A stretch of DNA of 64,000 nucleotides, taken from the NCBI GenBank assembly GCA_902490005.1, contig CABUCM010000011.1, positions 1 through 64,000 of the forward strand, in the 5' to 3' direction. The notes beneath the pieces are model-generated. The model had not been told where the DNA came from, ran no database searches, and was given only the letters and a program-made list of their open reading frames with translations. Numbering within the stretch: position 1 is the first letter of the stretch; each line of letters starts with the position of its first letter. This DNA is from an uncultured Ruminiclostridium sp. GTDB taxonomy: Bacteria; Bacillota; Clostridia; Oscillospirales; Acutalibacteraceae. Shown one piece after another: positions 42,804 through 52,092 of the stretch. Made by a program: the position numbers and the translations under genes.

Positions 42804-43198
42804 TATCGGTTCCTCCCGTAAATAAATTAGAAGCAACCGTATTCTTGTCGCCTTTTTCAGAGAATATACAGGCATTCCCGCGTAAAAAGAACGAATTTGC
42901 AGGCTTACCCTAGGGATATACCAACCGTATTTACATTAGTTAACATAAATTTTGCGGATAACCCGGTGGATAATGTTGAAAACCCTGTTGAAAATGTTCA
43001 AAAGTCCCTTAGGACAGGCATTCACAAGTTATACACAAAATACGTTGCAACCAGGTTATGTTAACTTTTATAATTTCTCTTCGTGAAAAACCACCATAAC
43101 AGGGAGTAATTTTACCTTGTCAAAAAGCAATTTGCATAATTTTCCAGTGAAATTCAGTCACAAATTCTTGACAAATGTTTAAGCCTTATTATAAATTT
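42804..43198. other. Intergenic region with DnaA-type boxes and an inverted repeat
   Basis: A 395-bp AT-rich non-coding stretch. It holds TTATACACA (43029-43037, exact match to TTATNCACA), GGTGGATAA (42965-42973, one mismatch on the other strand), GCGGATAAC nearby, three GTTGAAAA/GTTCAAAA repeats, and the inverted repeat AGTTAACATAA (42938-42948) / TTATGTTAACT (43056-43066) enclosing them. The style resembles clostridial oriC or DnaA-regulated regions, but no dnaA, dnaN or rpmH lies nearby. Confidence 0.5.
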
Positions 43199-43891
43199 TT
43201 ACTGCTTTTCAGGCCTTCTGGACGTCAGAAACTCAATGGAACGCTCGATAGAATCCTTAGAATTACCAAAATCCCCGCCAATATTTCGATAATCAAACAT
43301 AGAACAAAAATGGGTAACGTCCTTTTGAAGCACTTCTAAATAGTTTTTCACCAAATCGCTGGCGGCCTGGGCAAACGGGCCGTAATTTTTTTTGCCCACG
43401 CCCTTGGGGGCGCCTTCCATCAGCGCGGTATAATGGGGCAGGCATAAATAGGGCTGCTGGGAGAACAGCTCCCGGAACTCCTCTTCTTTGACCCAAAGGC
43501 GGTAAACCGTATCGAACATGCGCACCATGGCCCACTGGATCTGTTCGCAGACAAAACAGCTTTCGGTGAGTTTCCGGGCGGACTCCACCTCTTTTTTCCC
43601 GGGGGCGCCGCGGCGGTCCAAATGAAGCACGGATTTTTCAATCTCTTTCAAATGGCTTTCCAAGATTAAAGCGTTGGAAAGCCGGCTCCCCTTTTTCAGC
43701 ATCATAGAAAAATGGGGGTAGCAAAACCCTTTCACGTTAGTGACCTCACGGACGTCAGGCTCCATCATGGCGGCGCCGGTGATATACTCGGTGACCCGAT
43801 TTTCCAGGGTGTCCCGCATCCGGCAGATGGGGCAGCCGTCTTTCGGCTCAAACACCTCGCTGATGGGAATTGTGCAGATATCTTCTCTCAT
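43199..43891 (-). CDS. DUF6062-like cysteine-rich protein
   Basis: 230 aa, soluble. Four Cys/His pairs are spaced through the first 150 residues: CPIC (20-23), CYPH, CFVC and CLPH, which look like two split metal-binding sites. The start MREDICTIPISEVFEPKDGC and GAAMMEPDVREVTNVKGFCYPHF fit DUF6062, found in Clostridia, function unknown. It is monocistronic and divergent from the glycosylase gene. Confidence 0.82.
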   Translation of the reverse strand: MREDICTIPISEVFEPKDGCPICRMRDTLENRVTEYITGAAMMEPDVREVTNVKGFCYPHFSMMLKKGSRLSNALILESHLKEIEKSVLHLDRRGAPGKKEVESARKLTESCFVCEQIQWAMVRMFDTVYRLWVKEEEFRELFSQQPYLCLPHYTALMEGAPKGVGKKNYGPFAQAASDLVKNYLEVLQKDVTHFCSMFDYRNIGGDFGNSKDSIERSIEFLTSRRPEKQ

Positions 43892-44001
43892 GTCGTTTCC
43901 TCCGGTTTTATTTTCCTGGCCCGCTCTGGTAGCGCCCGGCCGGAAATTATTGTATAATAGGGTATCTTTCTTTACGATTTTGTCGAAAGGGTGGATGCTT
44001 T

Positions 44002-44835
44002 TTGGATTATCATCAAACGCCCGACGGGCTTCTGGTCACCGGTATCCCGGATTTTTCCCTGCCCGAAACCTTGGACTGCGGCCAATGCTTCCGCTGGCAG
44101 AGGCTGCCTTCGGGAGCCTACCGGGGCGCCGCTTTCGGCAGGCCCCTGACGGTTTCCATGAACGAAAAGGGCCTATTGCTGCAAGGGGTCACAGCCGGGG
44201 ATTTCCAAACTCTTTGGCGGGCTTATTTTGACCTTGATCTTGATTATAGCAAAATCAGAAGGGCTTTGGCAAAAAAAGATCCGGTTTTAAGAAAAGCGGC
44301 GGCCTTCGCCCCTGGTATCCGGATTTTAAACCAGGAGCCCTTTGAAACGCTGTGCTCCTTTATCATTTCCCAAAACAACAACATCCCCAGAATCAAGGGC
44401 ATCATCGCCCGCCTGTGCCTGCTTTTTCAGGACGAGACCGGCAGCGCCGATTATTTTCCCACCGCGGAAATGCTGGCCCGCCGCAAGGAAGCGGACCTGG
44501 CGCCCCTGCGGGCGGGGTGGCGGGCGGCGTATCTTCTGGACGCCGCCGAAAAGGTGGCCAGCGGGGAAATCAGCCTGGAAAAGATAAAAGCCCTGCCCCT
44601 GCCTGACGCCAGGGCGGAGCTGATGAAAATCAGAGGGGTTGGCCCTAAGGTGGCGGAATGCGCGTTGTTGTACGGCTTTCACCGCCTGGAGGCGTTCCCC
44701 ATGGACGTTTGGATGAAACGGGCCATGGCGACGCTGTTCCCGGAAAAACGGGGCGAAGACTTCGGGCCTTACGCCGGAATCGCTCAGCAGTATATCTTCC
44801 ATTACAGCCGGCTCCACCCGGAGCTTTTTCGATAA
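44002..44835 (+). CDS. ogg: 8-oxoguanine DNA glycosylase/lyase, OGG1 type
   Basis: 277 aa. The N-terminal OGG domain (FSLPETLDCGQCFRWQRL) and the helix-hairpin-helix IRGVGPKVAECALL contain the catalytic Lys216; PMDVW contains Asp235. Members excise 8-oxoguanine and cut the strand by beta-elimination. The TTG start at 44002 has AAAGGGTGG upstream. It reads toward the convergent lrgB gene with a 3-bp gap. Confidence 0.92.
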   Translation: MDYHQTPDGLLVTGIPDFSLPETLDCGQCFRWQRLPSGAYRGAAFGRPLTVSMNEKGLLLQGVTAGDFQTLWRAYFDLDLDYSKIRRALAKKDPVLRKAAAFAPGIRILNQEPFETLCSFIISQNNNIPRIKGIIARLCLLFQDETGSADYFPTAEMLARRKEADLAPLRAGWRAAYLLDAAEKVASGEISLEKIKALPLPDARAELMKIRGVGPKVAECALLYGFHRLEAFPMDVWMKRAMATLFPEKRGEDFGPYAGIAQQYIFHYSRLHPELFR

Positions 44836-44838
44836 AAG

Positions 44839-45519
44839 CTAGGGCAGCAGCATCGCCAGCAACACCGTGAACACCCCGGAAATCCCAATGGCGATGCCGC
44901 TCATGGCGCCCTCGGTTTCCCCAATTTCAATGGCCTTGCTGGTGCCTACCGCGTGGCTGGCGGAGCCGATGGCCACGCCGGCCGCTACCGGATTTTTCAC
45001 CCGGAACACCTTAATCAGCAGCGGCGCCATCATAGATCCTAAAATCCCAGTGATGACCACCGTGGCAACCGTTACCGGGACGATCCCCCCGTGCTGCCTG
45101 GAAATCTCCATGGCGATGGGGGTAGTCACGGACTTAGGCAGCATGGAGGCCGTCAGCTTTTCATCCAGGCCAAAGGCCCTGCATAACCCGTAAACGCTGA
45201 GCATAGAAGTAAGTGAGCCCGCGGCGCAGCCCAGCAGCACGGGAAACAGGTTCTTTTTCAGAATCTCCCGCTGCCGGTAAATGGACAAGGCCAGGGACGC
45301 GGTCGCCGGGGCTAAAAACAGGGAGATAAAATTTCCCCCGGCCTGGTAGTGCTCCAGGGGAATGTGAAACGCCAGCAGGACCAAAACCACCAGGATAATG
45401 GCGGTCAAAAGCGGGTTCACCAGGGGTGTTTTCGCCTTTCGGTTTAACCACACCCCCGCAGCGTAAGCTAAAATACTGAGAACGATCCCGAACAAAGGGG
45501 AACTGGTGACTACTTCCAC
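44839..45519 (-). CDS. lrgB: LrgB/CidB-family membrane protein
   Basis: 226 aa with about six or seven helices. Signature segments are FGLDEKLTASMLPKSVTTPIAMEIS and GSASHAVGTSKAIEIGETEGAMS, typical of LrgB. With LrgA it is proposed to control murein hydrolase export or to act in pyruvate/by-product handling. It overlaps lrgA by 10 bp. Confidence 0.93.
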   Translation of the reverse strand: MEVVTSSPLFGIVLSILAYAAGVWLNRKAKTPLVNPLLTAIILVVLVLLAFHIPLEHYQAGGNFISLFLAPATASLALSIYRQREILKKNLFPVLLGCAAGSLTSMLSVYGLCRAFGLDEKLTASMLPKSVTTPIAMEISRQHGGIVPVTVATVVITGILGSMMAPLLIKVFRVKNPVAAGVAIGSASHAVGTSKAIEIGETEGAMSGIAIGISGVFTVLLAMLLP

Positions 45520-45890
45520 GTGGAATCCCCCTTGCCGGTTATCTTATTCTGCAGCCACACGCCAAAACGCACCGTCAGCGCGGTTACCGCAAAGGTAACA
45601 ATGGTAGTCACAAAGCAAATCAGCAGCAGCTGCCAAACACTATCCTTGACAAATTCAAACTGCTCTAAAATGCCCACCCCCGCGGGAATGAAGAAAAAAG
45701 CCATATTCTGCAGCAGGAAATCCGCCTTTTGGCGGATATGGTCAATTTTCAGCACTTTGAAGCACAGCAGCAAAAACAGCAAGATCATGCTGATGACGGA
45801 GGCCGGGAAGGGAAACGGCAGAAAATAGGCTATCGCCTCTCCCAAAAGGCAGACTCCAAATATAATGCCGATTTGCAGAATCAGTTTCAT
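45510..45890 (-). CDS. lrgA: LrgA/CidA-family holin-like protein
   Basis: 126 aa with four helices. FGVCLLGEAIAYFLPFPFPASVISM and FLLQNMAFFFIPAGVGILEQF are the LrgA/CidA signature. Upstream partner of lrgB and translationally coupled with it. Confidence 0.93.
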   Translation of the reverse strand: MKLILQIGIIFGVCLLGEAIAYFLPFPFPASVISMILLFLLLCFKVLKIDHIRQKADFLLQNMAFFFIPAGVGILEQFEFVKDSVWQLLLICFVTTIVTFAVTALTVRFGVWLQNKITGKGDSTWK

Positions 45891-45921
45891 AATTTTCTAC
45901 TCCTGAAGACGCTTTTCACGC

Positions 45922-47025
45922 TTATTTTAAAAACAGGGTTTCAAACAGCCGCAACCCCTGTTCCTCCGAATAGTGGCCCGGCGTGTTGGCATAATGCTTC
46001 AAGCCGGTAAACCGCTGGCGGTAGGATTGAATTTCCTCCTTGGTCATAGAAATTTCATCCACCCCGTTTAGGGAATCCAGCAGGTCGTTCACCGACGGCA
46101 GGTCTGTGTCTAAAATCTTTAAAAAACGCTCCATCTTCTGAGGCGCGTACTGGGCGCAGTGAAGCAGCAGCGCCGGCAGGAACACCGCGCAGGCCTTGCC
46201 GTGAGGCACCCCGTGCTTTTCTGTCAGGACATAGCCGTAGGGATGGGGGAACGACGTGCCGTGGGCGTTCAGCACCAAGCCGGCCCAAAGAGAGCCGTAA
46301 TACATCTGCTCCCGGAACAGCGGGGTCATCTCCATACCGGGTTCCATCATTTTCAGCCCCCGGAACACCATCGGCATGGCTTTTTCCGCCAAATAGCTGG
46401 TGATATCGTCGCAGGCCGGGGAGAAATACCCTTCCACCGCGTGGCAGAAAGCGTCCAGCCCGGTGGAAACCGTGGTTTGATAAGACATGGAATGGGTATA
46501 GGCGGGATTGGCAATGGCCAGGGAGGCGTAAAGCTCCGGCCCGGAAACCGACTTTTTCATCCCATCCACCGTGAGAACCGACGTGGGGCTTACCTCACTG
46601 CCGGTGCCGGAGGTGGTGCCAATCAGCACAATTGGCAAAGGCGCGTTTTCCCAATCCTTTTGGAAAAACCGGTCCCGGCCAAGCCCCGGATTCGCCGCCA
46701 GCACAGCCACGGCCTTTGCCGCGTCCAGCGGCGAGCCGCCGCCCACGCCTACGATAAATTCGGCGTTTTCCTTTACCGCCAAAGCCGCCGCCTCTTCGCA
46801 GGAAGCAAGCTGCGGGTTTTCCGAGATGTTATCGTAAACAGAATAGGCAATTCCTTCCCGCCGGAGCGTCTCTATCAGGTCATCCAGGGCGCCGCTGGCT
46901 TTTGCCGAGTGCCTGCCTGTGACAATCACACAGGAAGCCCCCATTTTTTTGAGTAAGACCGCGCTGTCCGCCAGGGCGTTTTTTCCGCTGATGACTTTTA
47001 CCGGCATATAAAAATTAAAATTCAT
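45922..47025 (-). CDS. Iron-containing (group III) alcohol dehydrogenase
   Basis: 367 aa. The N-terminal Rossmann-like domain has GGGSPLDAAKAVA; the metal-binding part includes the His residues of GTSFPHPYGY and KHGVPHGKACA, and TSGTGSEVS is conserved. NAD(P)-dependent reduction of an aldehyde or related substrate is expected; the substrate cannot be told. The ATG at 47025 has AAGGAG 6 nt upstream. Monocistronic. Confidence 0.92.
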   Translation of the reverse strand: MNFNFYMPVKVISGKNALADSAVLLKKMGASCVIVTGRHSAKASGALDDLIETLRREGIAYSVYDNISENPQLASCEEAAALAVKENAEFIVGVGGGSPLDAAKAVAVLAANPGLGRDRFFQKDWENAPLPIVLIGTTSGTGSEVSPTSVLTVDGMKKSVSGPELYASLAIANPAYTHSMSYQTTVSTGLDAFCHAVEGYFSPACDDITSYLAEKAMPMVFRGLKMMEPGMEMTPLFREQMYYGSLWAGLVLNAHGTSFPHPYGYVLTEKHGVPHGKACAVFLPALLLHCAQYAPQKMERFLKILDTDLPSVNDLLDSLNGVDEISMTKEEIQSYRQRFTGLKHYANTPGHYSEEQGLRLFETLFLK

Positions 47026-47152
47026 ACGGCACTCCTTCTTTCTTGGTGTTCCCATTGGATCCTTTTTATTATACTACCTGGCCATTCCTGTTGCAATCCT
47101 CTGGCCCGTTAACTTTATTCTCTGGAAATCTGCATTTTTCTATGGTTTCTTG

Positions 47153-47181
47153 TTGAAAGCCGGCGAAAAAAATGATAGAAT
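47153..47181 (+). promoter_or_regulatory. Sigma-A promoter of the apbE-rnf operon
   Basis: -35 TTGAAA (47153-47158), 17-bp spacer, -10 TAGAAT (47176-47181), about 49 bp before the apbE start codon. Confidence 0.65.
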
Positions 47182-47229
47182 TATAATCTATGATCGCAAT
47201 TTTCCACCTTTTGTATAGGAGAACTATTT

Positions 47230-48306
47230 GTGAATATTTCTACAGGCAAACATTCGGCGAAACTGCATCTTGTTCTGCTGCTTCTGCTGGCGGCGGTGGT
47301 GGGCTTCGTGATCTGGCTCTATACCGGATACGCCGGCGGGTCCACCCCATACGAGGTCACCAATTACGCCATGGGCACCTATGTCCAGCAGACGGTTTAC
47401 GGTAAAAACGGCCAAGCCGGCGCTTCCGCCGCGGCCAACGCTATCGCCAATTTGGAAAACGAGATTTCCTGGCGGGTAGAAGGTTCGGATATTCAGAAGC
47501 TCAACGCCCAGGCCGGCGGGGACCCTGTAAAGATCTCCAAAGAAGCCTTTTCCGTTTTACAAATCAGCCTGGATGTCGCCCAGGAAAGCGGCGGGGCCTT
47601 TGACCCCACCATTTACCCACTTTCCTCCCTTTGGGATTTTGGGGGCGACAACCAGCGGCTCCCTTCTCAGGACAGCATCGGCGAATTTCTTCCCTATGTG
47701 AATTACCAGGACCTGGTTTTAAATGAGGAACACTCCACCGCCCAGCTGGCGAAGGAGCTGGAGGCCGTGGATTTAGGCGCCGTCGGAAAGGGCGCCGCCT
47801 GCGACGCGGCCCTGAAAGCCTACCGGGAGGCCGGCGTGGACAACGCCGTCATCGCCGTGGGCGGCAGCATCGGCGTGATGGGCCGGCGGCTGACCCAGGA
47901 AAACTGGCGTATCTCCGTCCGGGATCCCGGCAAAAACGTGGAGGATACCGACGCTGGCATGGGAGTATTGGAGCTTTCGGAAGGTTTTGTCTCCACCAGC
48001 GGCATTTACGAAAAATATTTCGAGGAAAACGGGACGCTCTATCATCATCTTTTGGATCCCGCCACCGGTTATCCGGTGGAAAACGACCTGCTTTCCGTTT
48101 CTGTGGTGGCAGAGACCGGCGTCCTCTCTGATTTGCTTTCTACCGCCTGCTTTGTGCTGGGCATGGAAAAAAGCCTGCCATTGCTGGCGCGTTATAACGC
48201 CCAGGCCATTTTTATCCACCGGAATCAAGAAGTTTTCGTGACCGACGGTCTGAAGGACCGCTTCACCGTCACCAGCCAGGATTATACCTTAAAGGATCTG
48301 AAGTGA
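47230..48306 (+). CDS. apbE: FAD:protein FMN transferase
   Basis: 358 aa with an N-terminal signal anchor (LVLLLLLAAVVGFVIWLY). ApbE motifs: AMGTYVQQTVY, GGAFDPTIYPLSSLW, DLGAVGKGAACD and LDPATGYPV. It attaches FMN covalently to Thr in RnfG and RnfD, both encoded downstream. The GTG start has AGGAG upstream. The stop overlaps the next gene (TGATG). Confidence 0.95.
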   Translation: MNISTGKHSAKLHLVLLLLLAAVVGFVIWLYTGYAGGSTPYEVTNYAMGTYVQQTVYGKNGQAGASAAANAIANLENEISWRVEGSDIQKLNAQAGGDPVKISKEAFSVLQISLDVAQESGGAFDPTIYPLSSLWDFGGDNQRLPSQDSIGEFLPYVNYQDLVLNEEHSTAQLAKELEAVDLGAVGKGAACDAALKAYREAGVDNAVIAVGGSIGVMGRRLTQENWRISVRDPGKNVEDTDAGMGVLELSEGFVSTSGIYEKYFEENGTLYHHLLDPATGYPVENDLLSVSVVAETGVLSDLLSTACFVLGMEKSLPLLARYNAQAIFIHRNQEVFVTDGLKDRFTVTSQDYTLKDLK

Positions 48307-48695
48307 TGGAACAATCCGCTGCAAACCGAAAATGGTTTCATAAAACAGACTTGCTTTTGATCCTGCTGGCAGGGGCCGTTGCCGTCATTCTGCTGCTTTG
48401 GCCAAAGGTGCCCGGCACAAAAGCGGTCATTTCCCAAAACGGCACAGAGCTTTATATGATCGATCTGGCCCGTGTGGAGAAGCCCTATGATATTCCCATC
48501 GATGGGGAATACCCCTTGGTGATCCATGTGGAACAGGGGGCTGTCTGTTTTCAGGAGGCTTCCTGTCCGGACCAGGTGTGCGTTCACACCGGCAAGCTTT
48601 CTAAAAGCGGGCAAAGCGCCGTGTGCCTGCCGGCGAAGGTAACCATACAGGTTACCGGGGATGAAAAAGAGTTTGACGCCTATACAGGCTTTTAG
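48306..48695 (+). CDS. NusG-domain-II-like membrane-anchored protein of rnf loci
   Basis: 129 aa. One N-terminal transmembrane helix (LLLILLAGAVAVILLLWP), then a NusG-domain-II-like beta fold with CFQEASCPDQVCVHTG and VCLPAK holding four cysteines. This family recurs beside rnf and apbE genes in Firmicutes; its role is not established. A GTG immediately before the ATG is an alternative start. Confidence 0.88.
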   Translation: MEQSAANRKWFHKTDLLLILLAGAVAVILLLWPKVPGTKAVISQNGTELYMIDLARVEKPYDIPIDGEYPLVIHVEQGAVCFQEASCPDQVCVHTGKLSKSGQSAVCLPAKVTIQVTGDEKEFDAYTGF

Positions 48696-48712
48696 CGTTA
48701 AGGAGGAGCACC

Positions 48713-49234
48713 ATGGCGGAGATCAAAAAGAAAACCCTCCGGCTCACCACCTTAGCGGTGCTGGGCGCTTTGGCCATCGTGCTTTCCGCCTTGGAAAACC
48801 TGATCCCTCCCCTGCCCATGATGCCCCCCGGGGCGAAGCTTGGGCTTTCCAATATCGTCACTATGTTTACCGCCGGCACTTTCGGCCTGGCGCCCGCCTT
48901 GGCCATCGCTTTGCTAAAGGCCCTATTCGCCGGAGCCACCCGGGGCGTTACCGCCCTGCTGATGAGCCTTTCCGGGGGAATCCTCAGCACCCTGGCCATG
49001 GGGCTTTTGTTCCGGTGGAAAAAGCACGCCGCCAGCCTTCTGGCCATCGGCATTCTGGGCGCTGTAACCCACAATCTGGCTCAGCTTTGCGTCGCTGTGG
49101 TTCTGACTAACTCGGCGGTGCTGTCTTATCTTCCATTTTTGCTTCTCTACGCCCTGGTGACAGGCTCTGTCACCGGCTCGGCGTTAAGAATATTGTTACC
49201 CGCATTGAAAAACGTGACAAGACTAGGTTTATAA
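48713..49234 (+). CDS. Gx-transporter / heptaprenyl-diphosphate-synthase-component-I family membrane protein
   Basis: 173 aa, about five helices. The motif LENLIPPLPMMPPGAKLGLSN and the FAGATRGVTALLMSLSGG loop are the Hpre_diP_synt_I (Gx transporter) signature. AAGGAGG precedes the ATG. It is regularly found in rnf operons; substrate unknown. Confidence 0.88.
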   Translation: MAEIKKKTLRLTTLAVLGALAIVLSALENLIPPLPMMPPGAKLGLSNIVTMFTAGTFGLAPALAIALLKALFAGATRGVTALLMSLSGGILSTLAMGLLFRWKKHAASLLAIGILGAVTHNLAQLCVAVVLTNSAVLSYLPFLLLYALVTGSVTGSALRILLPALKNVTRLGL

Positions 49235-49250
49235 AGGAAGGAAGAGATCA

Positions 49251-50585
49251 ATGCAGTTCCCGAAGCATCCGTTTCGAACCCACGGCGGGGCGCATGTGCC
49301 CCACCGGAAACATACTGCACAGATGGAATCCGTCGTCATGCCGCCGCCAGACCAGGTGGTAATTCCTATGTCTCAGCACATCGGCGCGCCCTGTGCGCCT
49401 GTGGTGAAAGTGGGAGACCAGGTCAAGGTAGGGCAATTGATCGGCGACAGCGACAAATTTGTGTCGGCGCCTATCCACGCCAGCGTTTCCGGTAAAGTTT
49501 CTAAAATCACCACCGTTTTGATGCCCTCTGGCATGGAAGTACAGGCCGTGGTCATTGATTCCGACGGCGAGATGGCCCCCTGGGAGGGAATCGAACCCCC
49601 CAAGGTGGAAACCCACCAGGACCTGGTGAAGGCCGCCAGGGCTTCCGGCCTGGTAGGCTTAGGCGGCGCTGGTTTTCCGGCCCACATTAAGCTGAACGTG
49701 CCGGAGGGGCGGAAAATCGATACCTTGATTATCAACGTGGCCGAGTGCGAGCCTTACATTACAGCCGACAACCGGGAAGCCCTGGAAAACAGCTGGGATG
49801 TCCTTTCGGGAATTTATCTGGTAAAGGACCTGCTGGATATTGACCGGACCTTGATCGCCGTGGAAAAGAACAAGCCCGACGTCATCAAGGTGCTGTCGGA
49901 AATCGCCTACAGCGATACCAGGGACCCGGAAAACAAGGTCCGGGTGCTGCCCCTGAAGGCCAGCTACCCTCAGGGCGCGGAAAAGGTCCTGGTGCAGGCC
50001 TGTACCGGACGGCGGATCGGCCCGGGCAAGCTGCCCAGCGACGTGGGCTGTCTGGTAATGAACGTCACCTCCATCGCTTTCCTGGCAAGATTTGTGAAAA
50101 CCGGAATGCCCTTGGTTTCCAAGCGCATCACCGTAGACGGCTCCGCTGTAATGGAGCCGAAAAACGTCATCGTCCCCTTAGGCACGCCCATTGCAAAGGT
50201 CATCGAGTTCTGCGGCGGCTACCGGGGGGACCCGGCGAAAATCCTCATGGGCGGCCCCATGATGGGCCTGGCCCTGGACAGCGACACCCTGCCGGTGCTA
50301 AAGCAGAATAACGCGATCCTGGCTTTCCAGGAGGCGGACGCGGTCCTGCCCAAGCCCACCGCCTGCATCCACTGCGGCCGATGCGTCGAGGGCTGTCCTA
50401 TGCATTTGATGCCTCCTGAAATTTCCCGCGCGGTTACCACCAAGGATGTGGACCAGCTTCAAAAGCTTGGGGTGATGACCTGCATGGAATGCGGCACCTG
50501 CGCTTACAATTGTCCGGCAGGCCGCCAGATCGTACAAAACATACGCCTGGGCAAAGCCTTGGTGAAAAACGCTGGAAAGAGGTGA
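49251..50585 (+). CDS. rnfC: Rnf complex subunit C (NADH dehydrogenase module)
   Basis: 444 aa. The N-terminal glycine loop THGGAHVPHRKHTA and the flavin/NADH-binding domain precede two ferredoxin-type [4Fe-4S] motifs, CIHCGRCVEGCP and CMECGTCAYNCP. It forms the peripheral module that reduces NAD with electrons from ferredoxin. First structural gene of rnfCDGEAB. Confidence 0.95.
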   Translation: MQFPKHPFRTHGGAHVPHRKHTAQMESVVMPPPDQVVIPMSQHIGAPCAPVVKVGDQVKVGQLIGDSDKFVSAPIHASVSGKVSKITTVLMPSGMEVQAVVIDSDGEMAPWEGIEPPKVETHQDLVKAARASGLVGLGGAGFPAHIKLNVPEGRKIDTLIINVAECEPYITADNREALENSWDVLSGIYLVKDLLDIDRTLIAVEKNKPDVIKVLSEIAYSDTRDPENKVRVLPLKASYPQGAEKVLVQACTGRRIGPGKLPSDVGCLVMNVTSIAFLARFVKTGMPLVSKRITVDGSAVMEPKNVIVPLGTPIAKVIEFCGGYRGDPAKILMGGPMMGLALDSDTLPVLKQNNAILAFQEADAVLPKPTACIHCGRCVEGCPMHLMPPEISRAVTTKDVDQLQKLGVMTCMECGTCAYNCPAGRQIVQNIRLGKALVKNAGKR

Positions 50586-50590
50586 CCGCT

Positions 50591-51550
50591 GTGACAGAAA
50601 AATTATATGTTTCTCCGTCCCCCCATTTAAGGCAGGGGGACACCACCCAAAAGCTCATGGGCGACGTGATCATCGCCCTGGTGCCGGCGGTCCTCGCTTC
50701 CGGGATTATTTTCGGCTATCAATCCCTGGTCGTCATGGCGGTTTCCGTCCTTTCCTGCGTGGTGCTGGAATACATCTGCCGCAAGGTGATGAAACGGGAC
50801 AACACCATTACCGACCTGAGCGCCGTGGTCACCGGCATTCTATTAGCCTTTAACCTGCCGGTGAGCATTCCCCTGTGGATGGTATTCTTTGGCGCTGTGG
50901 TCGCTATCGTGGTGGTCAAGCAGATGTTCGGCGGAATCGGCCAGAACTTTGTCAACCCCGCTTTGACCGCCCGTATTGTTATGATGGTTTCCTTCCCCAC
51001 CTCTATGAGTACTTGGAATAAGCCCTTCTATTATCTTCAGTCCCCCACCGACGCCCTGACCACCGCTTCCCCCCTGGCGCAAAACGCCGCCGGCGACGCG
51101 GTGCCTTCCTACATAGATTTATTTTTAGGACTGCGGGCCGGCTGTTTGGGAGAAACTTGTGTGTGCGCTTTATTGCTGGGCGGCGTCTACCTGGTGGCCC
51201 GCCGCGTCATCAAGCCTATCATTCCCCTGTGCTTTATCGGCACGGTGTTCGTCTTCACCTGGATTCTAGGCGAGGATCCGGTATTCCAGATTTTATCCGG
51301 CGGTTTGATGCTGGGGGCTATTTTCATGGCTACCGATTACACCACCTCCCCCTTGAACACCAAGGGCAGAATCGTGTTCGGCATCGGCTGCGGCATTATC
51401 ACTGTGCTGATCCGGGTATTCGGCGCGCTGCCGGAGGGCGTTTCCTTCTCGATTATCCTAATGAATATTTTAGTGCCCCATATTGAAAACCTGACCCGGC
51501 CAAAGCCGTTTGGAGAGGAGGGAAAACGCCATGGCAAAGCTGAATCCTAA
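50591..51550 (+). CDS. rnfD: Rnf complex subunit D
   Basis: 319-aa membrane subunit with a covalently bound FMN, indicated by TDALTTASPLAQ, the flavinylation site. About nine or ten helices. The GTG start at 50591 has GAGGTG 6 nt upstream; the frame is open further left but overlaps rnfC. It likely couples electron flow to Na+ or H+ translocation. Confidence 0.94.
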   Translation: MTEKLYVSPSPHLRQGDTTQKLMGDVIIALVPAVLASGIIFGYQSLVVMAVSVLSCVVLEYICRKVMKRDNTITDLSAVVTGILLAFNLPVSIPLWMVFFGAVVAIVVVKQMFGGIGQNFVNPALTARIVMMVSFPTSMSTWNKPFYYLQSPTDALTTASPLAQNAAGDAVPSYIDLFLGLRAGCLGETCVCALLLGGVYLVARRVIKPIIPLCFIGTVFVFTWILGEDPVFQILSGGLMLGAIFMATDYTTSPLNTKGRIVFGIGCGIITVLIRVFGALPEGVSFSIILMNILVPHIENLTRPKPFGEEGKRHGKAES

Positions 51551-52091
51551 GGCGATCATCAAGCCGGCCGCTTCCCTGTTCCTCATCTGCCTGGTGGTAA
51601 CCGCCCTGCTGGCCGGGGTGAATCTCCTCACCGCCGACCGGATTGCGGCGCTGTCTATCCAAAAGGCGGAGGAATCCCAAAAGGTGGTTCTTCCTAACGC
51701 AGAAAGCTTTGAAGAAGTGGATGAGGACACGGTAAAGGGGCTGGACGGCTCCGGCCAGCTGGCGGGCTACGTCATCACCACCGAAGCCAAAGGCTACGGC
51801 GGCACCATTGAAGTGATGACCGGCATCACCGCCGACGGCAGCGTGTCCGGCGTGGTGCTCCTTTCCCAAAACGAAACCCCGGGCCTTGGCGCCAACGCCA
51901 CCAAGGACAGCTTCCGGGAGCAATACCAGCAGGCTGCTCCGGACGGCGGCTTTCAGGTCATTAAGTCCGGCGCTCCCGCCGACGGCCAGATTCAGGCCAT
52001 GACCGGCGCCACCATCACCTCCCAGGCGGTTACCGACGCGGTCAACCTGGCGGTGGAAAAGTTCCAAACGCTTGAGAAAGGGGGAAATTAA
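51531..52091 (+). CDS. rnfG: Rnf complex subunit G
   Basis: 186 aa. One N-terminal helix and a periplasmic-side FMN-binding domain with the flavinylation motif MTGATITSQAV. The start at 51531 has GGAGG upstream and overlaps rnfD by 20 bp. Confidence 0.94.
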   Translation: MAKLNPKAIIKPAASLFLICLVVTALLAGVNLLTADRIAALSIQKAEESQKVVLPNAESFEEVDEDTVKGLDGSGQLAGYVITTEAKGYGGTIEVMTGITADGSVSGVVLLSQNETPGLGANATKDSFREQYQQAAPDGGFQVIKSGAPADGQIQAMTGATITSQAVTDAVNLAVEKFQTLEKGGN

Positions 52092-52092
52092 C

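Noticed and set aside
42954..43037. Calling the DnaA-box region the chromosomal origin
   Set aside because: Only two convincing boxes, no dnaA/dnaN/rpmH nearby, and gene orientation on the right side does not switch cleanly.
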